Assembly: GCA_009773165.1 (NCBI GenBank)
Contig: WOUZ01000005.1
Location: 124,001 to 188,000, forward strand
Direction of reading: 5' to 3'
From: Bacteroidota bacterium
Lineage (GTDB): Bacteria > Bacteroidota > Bacteroidia > Bacteroidales > F082
Length of the DNA stretch: 64,000 bases
Shown here: piece by piece, positions 1 through 11,519 of the stretch
How the letters are laid out: each line of letters opens with the position of its first letter
Position numbering within the stretch: the first letter of the stretch is position 1
Notes under the pieces: model-generated
What the model was told of the DNA's origin: nothing
Seen by the model: only the letters and a program-made list of their open reading frames with translations
Database searches by the model: none
Translations under genes and position numbers: made by a program

Positions 1-2
1 TT

Positions 3-2239
<2,237 letters not shown>

Positions 2240-2374
2240 CAGGTAACTTTTCGATTTTGTTCATCCGTCATAAATGCAAGTTCATCCTTCTAATGTCGTG
2301 ATTCATCGGAATTCTGGATGTCATTTTTCAGAATTGAGGCTCTTTTGCATCATAAACATTAAAACGAAAACTTT

Positions 2375-2899
2375 ATGAAAACCACTATTCTATTTTGCTT
2401 ACTTTTTGTTTCACAACTTATTTAAGCCAGTGAACTTCCGTGTCAAAATATTCGCGGTAAGGTTAAGGATCAAACAACACAACTTCCATTACCCGGAGCA
2501 ACCATTGTATTACTTAATAGCTCTCCTTTGGTAGGCACAACCTCCGATAATATGGGAAATTTCAGTATTTCAGGAATTGAAATTGGTCGCTACAGCTGAA
2601 AATTCAGCTATATTGGATACAAAGATATCGTCCTGAATAACCTTTTACTTAATACCGGAAAGGAGTTAATACTGGAAGTTGAACTGGAAGAAAGTGTGTT
2701 TCAACAAAACGAAGTTGTAGTAACTGTCAATGGTGAAAAAAGCGATCCTATCAATTCAATGGCTGTTGTAAGTGCACGAGGATTTACTGTTGAAGAAACA
2801 GGCCGATATGCCGGATCAAGGAATGACGTAGCATGCATGGCTTCGAATTATGCAGGTGTTTTGGGAGCCAATTCCTCCTGGAAGTCTTTATTTACGTGA
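2375..2899 (+). pseudogene. Decayed TonB-dependent receptor (carboxypeptidase-regulatory-like N-terminus)
   Basis: A single reading frame from ATG 2375 encodes a signal peptide (MKTTILFCLLFVSQL), then a CarboxypepD_reg-like domain (IRGKVKDQ, PLPGATIVLL, GTTSDNMGNFSISGIEIG, SYIGYKDI) and the start of a TonB plug (ETGRYAGSRNDVACMASNYAGV). It is interrupted in frame by TAA at 2423-2425 and TGA at 2597-2599, and ends at TGA 2897-2899, where an intact receptor would continue for some 600 or more residues. Just before that end, another frame reads LYLRDNS, reminiscent of the plug motif IRGNSP, which hints at a frameshift. The barrel is gone. Neighbouring genes are intact and use TAA and TGA normally, so stop-codon recoding is not a good explanation. 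Confidence 0.8.
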
Positions 2900-2925
2900 T
2901 AATTCGCTGCATTAACTTAAATTTG
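2891..2925 (+). promoter_or_regulatory. Candidate promoter of the glutaminase gene
   Basis: A Bacteroidota-type -7 element TAAATTTG (TAnnTTTG) lies at 2918-2925, 37 bases before the glutaminase ATG. The best upstream partner is TTTA at 2891-2894, with a 23-base spacer, longer than the usual 19-21. It lies at the very end of the receptor pseudogene. The -7 match is good and the -33 match is weak. Confidence 0.35.
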
Positions 2926-2962
2926 CTCCGTAAATGTTAAAAAAAAACGCATTATCAGGCAC

Positions 2963-3907
2963 ATGACACATCAGCTAGAAAGTATTCCTCCGATAGATTA
3001 CCAGCAGCTTATCGAAACAATTTATCACGAAACAAAACATTTGGCTCAGCTGGGAAAAGTGGCGGATTATATTCCGGCTCTTGCCCGTGTTAACCCGGAT
3101 TTATTTGGTCTAAGCGTAGTAACACAAGAAGGAAAACTACACTATGCTGGAGACCATGAGGTTCCCTTCTCGATTCAAAGCGTTTCTAAACTTTTTACTT
3201 TCACATTGGCTTTCAGCCATTTGGGTTCATCTATTTGGAATCGGTTAGACAGAGAACCTTCAGGAACTTCATTCAATTCGCTGATACAACTCGAATATGA
3301 ACATGGTATTCCTCGCAATCCATTTATAAATGCAGGCGCCATTGTTGTGGCTGATTTGTTGCTCGATTTGTGTAAAGATCCTCTTGAAAGCTTGCTCTCA
3401 TTTATTCAGGAGCTAAGTGGAAATAATCAAGTGAATTACAATGAGGATGTTGCAGAATCTGAACGACTAACCGGCCATCGGAATTTTGCTCTTGCTCATT
3501 TCATGAAAAGTTTTAGAAACATTCACAATCCTGTTGAGAAGGTGTTGGATATTTATTTTCATCAATGTGCGATTGAAATGAACACCGATAGTTTAGCTCA
3601 AAGTGTTTCCTTTTTGGTTCACAACGGAATAAATCCCCTCAATGGGAAAACTGTTTTAAACCCCAGTCAGGCAAAACGTTTGAAAGCCCTTATGTTGACC
3701 ACCGGATTGTACAATGAGTCGGGTGATTTTGCTTTTAGAGTTGGGATGCCTGCAAAAAGTGGTGTTGGAGGTGGCATCGTAGCTTTAATTCCTGATGTTT
3801 TAAGCATAGCCGGATTTTCTCCGGCACTGAATGAAAAGGGAAATTCAATTGCTTGTATTGAAGCAATGGAACGCTTTACGACCTATTCAGGCAAATCCAT
3901 TTTTTAA
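2963..3907 (+). CDS. glsA: Glutaminase A
   Basis: Hydrolyses glutamine to glutamate and ammonia. The 314-residue protein has the serine-dependent beta-lactamase-like fold of the family: VPFSIQSVSK carries the SxxK pair Ser73/Lys76, followed by EPSGTSFNS, RNPFINAGAI, the SGDFAFRVGMPAKSGVGGG motif near the C-terminus and a VLSIAGFSPALNEKGNS tail. The protein is complete. It lies alone between the receptor pseudogene and a large kinase. It could feed ammonia and glutamate metabolism together with the distant gdhA, but there is no direct linkage. No terminator hairpin is apparent downstream. Confidence 0.95.
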   Translation: MTHQLESIPPIDYQQLIETIYHETKHLAQLGKVADYIPALARVNPDLFGLSVVTQEGKLHYAGDHEVPFSIQSVSKLFTFTLAFSHLGSSIWNRLDREPSGTSFNSLIQLEYEHGIPRNPFINAGAIVVADLLLDLCKDPLESLLSFIQELSGNNQVNYNEDVAESERLTGHRNFALAHFMKSFRNIHNPVEKVLDIYFHQCAIEMNTDSLAQSVSFLVHNGINPLNGKTVLNPSQAKRLKALMLTTGLYNESGDFAFRVGMPAKSGVGGGIVALIPDVLSIAGFSPALNEKGNSIACIEAMERFTTYSGKSIF

Positions 3908-4227
3908 TCTACCCATCGCCAAAAGTTGTTGATTTCGTATTCTGTTTTCAACTAAAAACCAAATTTTTTTTCTCACAAAAATGCAACAAAGCGCTTTGGT
4001 ATAGGTCATTTCTGATTTTTTTCCTCTAATTGATGTTTTTTTTTGAAAAAAACTTGACAAAGTCATTTGTGATTGTATTTTTACTGGAACTTTCCAAAAA
4101 TAGGAACCAACTAACGCTAAAATCCCATTTTGAACTGAGTATAATTATAAATCAACACTAACAAACAAAAACTTTTTTACTAATACTATGAGCAAGATGC
4201 TCTTTGTAATTAAGTTCAACATACTAG
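3908..4227. other. Intergenic region with no recognised gene
   Basis: This AT-rich spacer of 320 bases separates glsA from the hybrid kinase. It has long T and A runs but no clear TAnnTTTG promoter and no convincing terminator hairpin. A 26-codon open frame from ATG 4188 (MSKMLFVIKF...) runs out of frame into the kinase start and has no support as a gene. The kinase promoter presumably lies here but I cannot place it. Confidence 0.5.
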
Positions 4228-7200
4228 ATGAAACACATGGACAACGAAGCTTTCAATTCATTTTTTAAAGGAGTACCTCGTCCGATGGCACAACTTCAAC
4301 TTTTGTCTGATACAGCTGAAGCTATCGCCGATGGAGTTTTAATACAGTATAACACTGCTTTTGCGTCACTTTTTGAAGACGAAACTAATTCACTTGCAGG
4401 GCAAAAACTTCGTGATCTATTCCCTGAATTGCTCCAAAACCACTGGCAGTGGACTCAACAGATGAAAAGTTTAAGTCAGACCGGAAGGTGTGATCTTTAT
4501 GTCAGAACAAAAGACCCGAATGCCAAAAGTTATCACCTTGAAGGGTGGATTTCAGGAACTGACAGTTGTTTAATATCATTATTTGATGATCAGAATAATA
4601 AAAATTTTAAGTCTGTTGTTGCGGATGTAGCCCACAAACCTCAGAATTTACTTGAGATCAATCAGAAAATAATTTTCCTTTTTGACTCCTCTGCCACAAT
4701 CATTGATTTTCATTGTGACAACTATAAAACTTCAAACAAACAACATGATTCAATAATTGGAAAAAAGGCGCAGGAAATTCTTTCTGAAGGACTTAGCAGT
4801 TCGATTTTAGCAGGAATTAAAAATGTTTTAGCGAGCAAGAAAGTAGTTGAGTCTGAAGTTAGTGAATACATCAATGGTTCTGAGCAATTTTTTGAAACCT
4901 GCTTTCTACCTCAGGACAAAGACAATGCTTTAGTATTAATACGCAATACGACGGTTCATCATCTGATCGAAAGAAGTTTGAATTTTAAAGATAAAATTCT
5001 TGAAGCGGTAGCAAAGTCAAATCAGGTATTAGTAAGTCATATTTGTATAACTGATGCTATTAATCAAGCTCTTGCAATTATTGGTGAAGCAACAAAACAA
5101 GACAGGGTATATATTTTTGCTTTTCATAATGATAGTGAAACCGATGAAATATTAATGAGCCAACTTTTTGAATGGTCGAATGAAGGAATCATTCCACAAA
5201 TTGGCAATTTGGATCTGCATAATATTCCTGTCATGGAAATAGCACCACGTTGGTTTGAACAGTTGTCTGCCGGAACTGCGCTTCATGGACCTATTGCAGA
5301 TTTCCCTGATACCGAAAAAGGAGTGCTCGAGGCACAGCAAATTATTTCTTTGCTTGTTGTACCTGTTATGATCGAAGAAAAGTGTTGGGGTTTTGTTGGT
5401 TTCGACAATTGCCATGAGGTTGTAAAATGGTCGGAATCTGATATTGCCATTCTCCGTACAATGGCATCTGCTTTGGGAACAGCAATAAATCGCGAAAAAC
5501 AAAGATCTGAGCTGATGCACAACAAGCAACAACTTGAGGAATCCAACAAGCGCTATCGTTTAATTGCTGAAAACACCTCCGATGGGATTTTAATTCTTGG
5601 GAAAGATAACAGGATGGAATATGCTTCGCCTTCCTACTTACGACAACTGGGATACAAAGAAGATGAAACCCCATTTTTTGATCCCGAGCTCATCTATTCT
5701 ATCATTCATCCCGATGACCGGGACGAAATATTCAACTATATTGAGCAAGCTATGGCAGCAGGTCTGCCACAACTAACATATTCTTACCGTGCTCTTCATC
5801 AAAATGGCGTATATATCTATTTAGAAGATCATTGCAGCTTCAGTTATGATGATCAGGGACATGTAAAAAACAGTTATGTTATAAGTCGCGATATAACCGA
5901 ACGTAAGCTCACAGATGAAATACTCATTTCAAATGAACGAAAATTCAGGGCTATAACCGAAACAGCTAACGATGCAATCATTGTTTCCAACAGTAAAGGC
6001 GAGATAATATTCTGTAATCCTAAGGCAGGTGAAATTTTTGGATATCCTGAAAATGAACTACTTGGACATTCATTTGAAAAATTAATACCCCTTGACAGAA
6101 GAGATGACCATCACCATTTTTTTCATGCCTATGTTAAAACAAAGGTTTCACATATCCTTAGAAGGCCTATGGAATTCCTTGGACTCAGGAGTGATGGAAA
6201 ACTGATCCCAATAGAAATATCTTTATCGAGCTGGGATAATTTCTCTGATGTCATCATTGCTGCAAATATCCGTGATATAACTGAACGTAAAAAAACCGAA
6301 CAAATTCAAAAAATTCAGAACGAAATTGTTGAAGCTATTACTCAATCGAGCGATCTTTTATCACTAATGCAACTTATTCAGGATCAATTAAATAAAATTG
6401 TTGATGCAAACAACTTTTATGTTGCATTCCTAAATAAAGAGAACAATACTTTTACAGCGCCTTATTGTGCCGACGAATCGGATCGCACTACTTTTTGGAA
6501 TGCTGCCCGATCGGTAACTGGTCTGGTGGTTGAGAAAAAGAAACCATTACTTTTAACAAAAACCGATATCAATAACCTAATAAATGAAGGTGTTGTTGAT
6601 TTGATTGGCACTCCAAGTTCATGTTGGTTGGGTGTTCCGCTCATTGAAGATGGAGAAGCCATGGGGGCTTTTGTTTTGCAGAGTTACGACAACGAACATG
6701 CATATACAAACACTGATTTGGAAACAATGAATTTTATTTCACATCAGATTACTATGGCCATACAGCGAAAAAAGACCGAGCAGGAAATTCAGTTGCTCAT
6801 TAAAGCTGTTGAGCAAAGCCCGGTTAGTATTGTTGTAACTGATTCAGAAGGTACGATAGAATATGTTAATCCAAAATTTACGCATGTAAGTGGTTATCAG
6901 CCACAAGAAGCTATTGGACAGCATACCCGGATTCTAAAATCAGGACTTCAGAGCAGTGAAGTTTACAAGCATTTATGGCACGAAGTTAGTTCAGGACGCG
7001 AATGGTCAGGTGAGCTGCAAAACCGAAAGAAATCAGGTCAATTGCATTGGGAACGCATTTCAATTTCCCCTATTACAAATTCAAATGGTATTATCACACA
7101 CTTTGTTGCCATAAAAGAAGATATAAGTGAGATTAAGAAAATGCTTGAGGATTTACTAGTTTCCAAGCAACAGGCTGAAGCTGGCAATCTGCTTAAAACT

Positions 7201-8304
7201 GCTTTCATGAATAATATTTCACACGAAATCAGAACACCTCTGAATCACATGCTAGGATTTAGCAATATGCTTCTTGATCCTGATTTAAGTATAGAAGAAA
7301 GGTCAGAATTTTATGAGATTATAACTACTGGCAGCGACAGACTTATTCAAACAGTAAACGATTACATGGACATTGCTTTGCTGGCATCAAACACAATAAC
7401 TCAACACCTAGCTTCTGTTCCTTATAAAAAACACATTCAGGAACTTTTCGAAGCCTTTAAAAAGAAATACAAACACAAAAAAATTCAAACTCAGCTTATT
7501 TTTACCAGGAATGGTCAAGAGGATAAAAGCGCTGATAGTTACAATTTACTTATTGACAAAGAATTATTAACAAAAGCAATTGGTCATTTAATTGATAATG
7601 CCTTCAAATTTACATCAAATGGTACTATTACTGTTGAAGTTGAAAAATCCAACGGGCAATTAACTACGTCAATAAAGGATAGTGGTATTGGTATAAAAGA
7701 TTCAGAACAAAGAAACATCTTTCACTATTTTACCCAAGCCGATAATTCAAGTACCAGAACTTTTGAAGGAAGCGGACTTGGACTTTCAATTGTAAAAGGG
7801 ATAGCTGATGTGCTTAAAGGATCAGTTTGGTTGGAATCTGAATATGGAAAAGGGTCAGCATTCTTTTTCTCCGTTCCGGATTGCGAGGAGCCAGAAGTTA
7901 AGATTTCAGAAGTGGCTAAGCCTGTAAAAGTTACTGACCCCACCGTTCTTATTGTTGAAGATGAGGTGAGCAATCGGCAGGTGCTCAGATTGATGTTGAA
8001 AAGACTGAAAATAAAAGTAATTGAAACATCTAATGGTGTTGAGGCTGTGGAAGCGTGCAGAACTAATAACACCATTTCGCTAGTTCTGATGGATATAAAA
8101 ATGCCCGTTATGGATGGCTATGAAGCAACGCGAATCATTAAAAAAGAATATCCGGCATTACCAATCATTGCAGTAACAGCTTATGCCTTAAGTGGCGACA
8201 GCCAAAAAGCAATTGCGGCCGGCTGCGATGCCTATCTGAGCAAACCTGTGAGTCAGGAAGGCCTGTCTTCGGCAATCTCAAACTTTATGTATCTTTCAAA
8301 TTAG
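4228..8304 (+). CDS. Large soluble hybrid sensor histidine kinase / response regulator
   Basis: A multi-sensor two-component protein of 1358 residues. Approximate domain order: PAS-like (12-130), PAS-like (143-250), GAF (272-421), PAS (442-561, RYRLIAENTSDGI), PAS (572-691), GAF (700-845), PAS (855-971, AVEQSPVSIVVTDSEG), HisKA (988-1058), HATPase (1111-1218, with GSGLGLSIVKG) and receiver (1240-1355). The phosphoacceptor His is His999 in ISHEIRTPLNH and the receiver phosphoacceptor is Asp1289 in LMDIKMPVMDGYE. No transmembrane helix or signal peptide is visible, so it should sense intracellular signals. There is no adjacent output regulator, so the phosphorelay partner lies elsewhere. The ligands of the GAF and PAS domains cannot be told. 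Confidence 0.93.
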   Translation: MKHMDNEAFNSFFKGVPRPMAQLQLLSDTAEAIADGVLIQYNTAFASLFEDETNSLAGQKLRDLFPELLQNHWQWTQQMKSLSQTGRCDLYVRTKDPNAKSYHLEGWISGTDSCLISLFDDQNNKNFKSVVADVAHKPQNLLEINQKIIFLFDSSATIIDFHCDNYKTSNKQHDSIIGKKAQEILSEGLSSSILAGIKNVLASKKVVESEVSEYINGSEQFFETCFLPQDKDNALVLIRNTTVHHLIERSLNFKDKILEAVAKSNQVLVSHICITDAINQALAIIGEATKQDRVYIFAFHNDSETDEILMSQLFEWSNEGIIPQIGNLDLHNIPVMEIAPRWFEQLSAGTALHGPIADFPDTEKGVLEAQQIISLLVVPVMIEEKCWGFVGFDNCHEVVKWSESDIAILRTMASALGTAINREKQRSELMHNKQQLEESNKRYRLIAENTSDGILILGKDNRMEYASPSYLRQLGYKEDETPFFDPELIYSIIHPDDRDEIFNYIEQAMAAGLPQLTYSYRALHQNGVYIYLEDHCSFSYDDQGHVKNSYVISRDITERKLTDEILISNERKFRAITETANDAIIVSNSKGEIIFCNPKAGEIFGYPENELLGHSFEKLIPLDRRDDHHHFFHAYVKTKVSHILRRPMEFLGLRSDGKLIPIEISLSSWDNFSDVIIAANIRDITERKKTEQIQKIQNEIVEAITQSSDLLSLMQLIQDQLNKIVDANNFYVAFLNKENNTFTAPYCADESDRTTFWNAARSVTGLVVEKKKPLLLTKTDINNLINEGVVDLIGTPSSCWLGVPLIEDGEAMGAFVLQSYDNEHAYTNTDLETMNFISHQITMAIQRKKTEQEIQLLIKAVEQSPVSIVVTDSEGTIEYVNPKFTHVSGYQPQEAIGQHTRILKSGLQSSEVYKHLWHEVSSGREWSGELQNRKKSGQLHWERISISPITNSNGIITHFVAIKEDISEIKKMLEDLLVSKQQAEAGNLLKTAFMNNISHEIRTPLNHMLGFSNMLLDPDLSIEERSEFYEIITTGSDRLIQTVNDYMDIALLASNTITQHLASVPYKKHIQELFEAFKKKYKHKKIQTQLIFTRNGQEDKSADSYNLLIDKELLTKAIGHLIDNAFKFTSNGTITVEVEKSNGQLTTSIKDSGIGIKDSEQRNIFHYFTQADNSSTRTFEGSGLGLSIVKGIADVLKGSVWLESEYGKGSAFFFSVPDCEEPEVKISEVAKPVKVTDPTVLIVEDEVSNRQVLRLMLKRLKIKVIETSNGVEAVEACRTNNTISLVLMDIKMPVMDGYEATRIIKKEYPALPIIAVTAYALSGDSQKAIAAGCDAYLSKPVSQEGLSSAISNFMYLSN

Positions 8305-8319
8305 GAACAAAAGCACTAA

Positions 8320-9051
8320 TCACTGTTTCAATGCAGCTTTGGTAAAAATAAAAGCAGGAATTTCCTGATTGAAGGCTATGGTTGTTATTTTAAAAATAGT
8401 CCCATCACCCTGTTTAAGCATGTCTTTATATACTACTGTCAGCGGAAACCAGCGATTCTGAACTTTTGTTACGTCTTTCATTTCAGTTTGCTTTAAAAGT
8501 TTACCACCTTTTGCATACATCTCTTGTTTTAGCGGAACGTAACGTTCGGCATCTACCCATATTTTCTGACTGTAATATGCTACATCAACCACTTTTGCGG
8601 TTAGCTCGAGAATCAAAGTTTTTCTATCTCCAAGAAGTTCATTTCCAATGATTTTGGATTCATACATTTCCGACAATTTTCTGTCATCCATCATATCTTC
8701 GTATGAAAGGTCGCTTCCCATAACTGATTGACGAAGCATATGACCTGAAAGTTGAATTGTACGATCTGTTGTTGGAGAATAAACCCATAATTGTTTTTCA
8801 AGTTTTAGCATTTTAGTTCCCTTTTCAGAGGCAGGAGAGAGATACTCAGTAAACGACTGCTTATTTCCGGCTGCATAGGTCTTCGAAGTGATCGTCCGGC
8901 TATTTCTCTTCCCTTGTATTGTCATTGAAGACTCTAATACACGATTAGTTGAAGTCATATTTGCATCCACTCTTGCCAGAACATCTTCAGCTGTCTGCGC
9001 CTTTAAAATAGTTGAGTAGATTAGGAATAAAACAAGGATATAATTTTTCAT
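8320..9051 (-). CDS. LolA-like outer-membrane lipoprotein-sorting family protein
   Basis: A periplasmic protein of 243 residues with an N-terminal signal peptide (MKNYILVLFLIYSTILKAQ). The body is a LolA/COG2834-like half-barrel: repeated beta segments such as SMTIQGKRNSRTITSK, GTKMLKLEKQLWVYSP, LSGHMLRQSVMGSDLSYEDM and KIWVDAERYVPLKQEMY are typical of this family next to FtsX-type ABC transporters. It is the last gene of a six-gene minus-strand operon behind two permeases, an ATPase, a barrel and a TetR regulator, 21 bases after the preceding permease. I infer that it carries a hydrophobic or lipid cargo across the periplasm. It is not the housekeeping LolA by context. It ends convergently with the hybrid kinase. 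Confidence 0.8.
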   Translation of the reverse strand: MKNYILVLFLIYSTILKAQTAEDVLARVDANMTSTNRVLESSMTIQGKRNSRTITSKTYAAGNKQSFTEYLSPASEKGTKMLKLEKQLWVYSPTTDRTIQLSGHMLRQSVMGSDLSYEDMMDDRKLSEMYESKIIGNELLGDRKTLILELTAKVVDVAYYSQKIWVDAERYVPLKQEMYAKGGKLLKQTEMKDVTKVQNRWFPLTVVYKDMLKQGDGTIFKITTIAFNQEIPAFIFTKAALKQ

Positions 9052-9072
9052 GAATTCATCATTATTAATTGA

Positions 9073-10347
9073 TTATGATTCAAGTTCTTTAAAAAGTGAA
9101 GCAGTTTGTCGCTTAAAAATACCAATTCCGGAAAGTGCTGTTCCTAAAACAGTTGACACAATACCAGGGAAAAATCCAATATAGTAATCAGTTAAGGTGA
9201 TGCGTGCTTTAATAACAGTTGGAAACATCAAGGTTGCGCCTTCCATAGCACCACTAATATCCAGACCGTATCGCTGCAGTAAATAGGCAAAAAACAGACC
9301 AAGAATTGTACCTGTTATTGTTCCGCCTATGCCAATAAGCAACGATTCATAAATCATTGTTTTGTAAACATGGATTTTTTCTTCACCAATAGCTATGCGC
9401 AGTCCAACCTCGCCATAACGACGCAATCCGCCCAAAAGACCCGCATTCCAAAGAACCAATGACATGGCAATGATAAAGATCAATGAAACATAAAATGACC
9501 AAACCTTTGCCATCTCAACATATTGGCCCATCGAACCCTGCTGACCCAAACTCTTCATTAATGGTGCATAAGGATCATCAACATTTTTAAAAGAAGCATT
9601 GAATTCTGAAGCTATTTTAGTTGCTCTGTCATCATTATAATATCCATCTTTAAAAAAACCCAACAGCTCACCAGAAGCATTCTGCATTTCCAAAGCCTTT
9701 CTAATATCTTCAATATCAGCTATTACAGTCCCTCTGTCCATCATTTCCACACCGAATACAACAGTACCTGCAAGCTTCAAATTGTACATTGTCATGCTCC
9801 CATTCATGGATGAACCCATTAAAGTAAAAACATCACCGATTTTCAAACCAAGCTTGCGGGCAAAATCATCACTTAACAAGGCTTCATTTGGATGTTGTGC
9901 CAAAGCTCCTTCTTTAATAGCATTTGAGATCTTCATTCGGTCGACATCCCCTTTTTGGGCATCTAAAAGATGAATTGCAAAACCTATTGCAGGTCCTTGT
10001 GCCTTTGTATCACCATTAACATCCGGAACATCAATCAATCCTCCAAACTGAATGCGTTCGGTCCACTCCAGTTCCGGATAACTTCTTTGTAGTGAAGCCA
10101 ATGTTTTATCCGAGTCTAAAAGTGCCAGATCATTTGGAATCTGATCGCTTAGTTCAGCGTAGGCACGCGTCATAACTTTGACATGGCCATAAGAAAAACG
10201 TGCATTCATTTCAATTGTATCACCCATAAAACCAGTTATATAGGCATGCATAAACACCGTAAGCATCACTCCTGTTGCTACAACAATAATGGGTAATCGA
10301 CTGCGGCTTTTATCGCGCCAGAGCCCTTTCAATAAGAAACGTATCAT
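9073..10347 (-). CDS. FtsX/LolCE-type ABC transporter permease
   Basis: Inner-membrane permease of 424 residues. The topology is one N-terminal transmembrane helix (about 17-40), a large periplasmic domain (about 45-270), then three helices in the C-terminal FtsX domain (VSLIFIIAMSLVLWNAG, the ESLLIGIGGTITGTILGL region, and one near the C-terminus). The motif GLRRYGEVGLRIAIGEEK resembles the coupling region preceding the second helix in MacB/LolC proteins. Its start overlaps the stop of the upstream permease gene by 4 bases (ATGA arrangement), so translation is probably coupled. Two different permeases plus a single ATPase match the LolCDE stoichiometry. Confidence 0.88.
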   Translation of the reverse strand: MIRFLLKGLWRDKSRSRLPIIVVATGVMLTVFMHAYITGFMGDTIEMNARFSYGHVKVMTRAYAELSDQIPNDLALLDSDKTLASLQRSYPELEWTERIQFGGLIDVPDVNGDTKAQGPAIGFAIHLLDAQKGDVDRMKISNAIKEGALAQHPNEALLSDDFARKLGLKIGDVFTLMGSSMNGSMTMYNLKLAGTVVFGVEMMDRGTVIADIEDIRKALEMQNASGELLGFFKDGYYNDDRATKIASEFNASFKNVDDPYAPLMKSLGQQGSMGQYVEMAKVWSFYVSLIFIIAMSLVLWNAGLLGGLRRYGEVGLRIAIGEEKIHVYKTMIYESLLIGIGGTITGTILGLFFAYLLQRYGLDISGAMEGATLMFPTVIKARITLTDYYIGFFPGIVSTVLGTALSGIGIFKRQTASLFKELES

Positions 10348-11519
10348 TGTAATTTCCCCCTTAAAGCTTCTGTTGGATTCATTTTTGCAATCTTTCGCGA
10401 TGGCAGGTAACTTACGATCGCTGTTGTTAAAAGAACAATAAAGACAGTCGTGAAAACTAAGCTCAGGCTGTACATAGGATAGAGCGTTTGTGCTATGGCC
10501 ATGCCAAACTCGCTGGTATCAATGGGCATCGTCCAACCAGCTTTTGCTTGCCAACTCAGAAACGGAACACCATACAATGCTCCAACAAAAGCAGCAAATA
10601 CAGCGTGCATGCTCCCCTCTATAGTAAATAATCCTACAACTTGCCGACGTGTGTATCCAAGTGCAATGTAGGTACCAATTTCCTTTTGTCTGCGGAAAAT
10701 GGATAAAACCTGAGTGTCAAAAATTGCTAACATAGCAAGAAAGAGGAGTATTATATACATGACTGTTTGCCCGGATGACTTTGTTTTTATCATTTCATCC
10801 ACTTGCTTTGTTAAAAAAGCTTTGTCCTTTGATAACCAGCTAGTTGGTGGATCTTTTAAAAGTTTTTCGTCACTAAAAGAAATTATAGTAGCCTGATTTG
10901 TCAGCAATGTCATTTTTTGAAGTTCTGCCAACGGGATATAAACCTGTGCATTTTCAATAGCAGGGACATTTGAAGCAAATACTCCTGCAATTACAACATC
11001 TCTTGCATCAAAAGTGCCATTTGCGTCCCTCCAACGGATGGTAACGATGTCACCCTTTTTAAGGCGACAGCTTTTAGCCATCATATGACCGATCAAAGCA
11101 GGCAATTCTTCTGAAATGGTGTCGAGCTGGATCGAAGGAATTCGAAAAAGCTGTTGTTCAGGGCGAATTCCTTTTAAGATAACCGACTGCATGCGACCCT
11201 CAGGGAAAATAGAAGCCTGAACAAACAGCATTGGTTCAGTAAGACCCTCTTCTAATAGAGGTGTGATTGTGTTTGGCAATTCTGCATGACTATCCTGAAT
11301 CGAAAGTGGATCAAAAGGATCATAAGCTTCGTGCCACCACTGACCTTCAGCAATTTGCCATTGCTTCATGTCGGTCTTAGCCTGGTAATCCCAGCCCATC
11401 AAAACACCTTTAAGCCAAATAATGATCACGAATGAAAACGATAAAACAATCACATTCAACCATGTACGAAGGCCAGCACCAATCAAATTGCGATATGCCA
11501 GTTTTAATGCTAATTTCAT
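10344..11519 (-). CDS. FtsX/LolCE-type ABC transporter permease
   Basis: The second permease of the module, 391 residues, divergent from its partner. It has one N-terminal helix (WLNVIVLSFSFVIIIWLKG), a periplasmic MacB_PCD-like domain including the ILKGIRPEQQLFRIP segment, and a C-terminal FtsX domain with helices near MYIILLFLAMLAIFD, the GLFTIEGSMHAVFAAFVGALYG region and LVFTTVFIVLLTTAIVS. It ends in the usual YLPSRKIAKMNPTEALRG tail of MacB/LolCE permeases. It overlaps both neighbours by 4 bases. It should pair with the downstream permease and the LolD-like ATPase. Confidence 0.88.
   Translation of the reverse strand: MKLALKLAYRNLIGAGLRTWLNVIVLSFSFVIIIWLKGVLMGWDYQAKTDMKQWQIAEGQWWHEAYDPFDPLSIQDSHAELPNTITPLLEEGLTEPMLFVQASIFPEGRMQSVILKGIRPEQQLFRIPSIQLDTISEELPALIGHMMAKSCRLKKGDIVTIRWRDANGTFDARDVVIAGVFASNVPAIENAQVYIPLAELQKMTLLTNQATIISFSDEKLLKDPPTSWLSKDKAFLTKQVDEMIKTKSSGQTVMYIILLFLAMLAIFDTQVLSIFRRQKEIGTYIALGYTRRQVVGLFTIEGSMHAVFAAFVGALYGVPFLSWQAKAGWTMPIDTSEFGMAIAQTLYPMYSLSLVFTTVFIVLLTTAIVSYLPSRKIAKMNPTEALRGKLQ

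Noticed and set aside
2375-2899. Stop-codon recoding to keep the TonB receptor frame open
   Set aside because: Two different stop codons (TAA and TGA) interrupt it, no recoding signals are seen, and every neighbouring gene ends normally at the same codons; the remaining barrel is also missing.
4188-4268. Mini-ORF MSKMLFVIKF... before the hybrid kinase
   Set aside because: No homology I can recognise, out of frame and overlapping the kinase start; no ribosome site.
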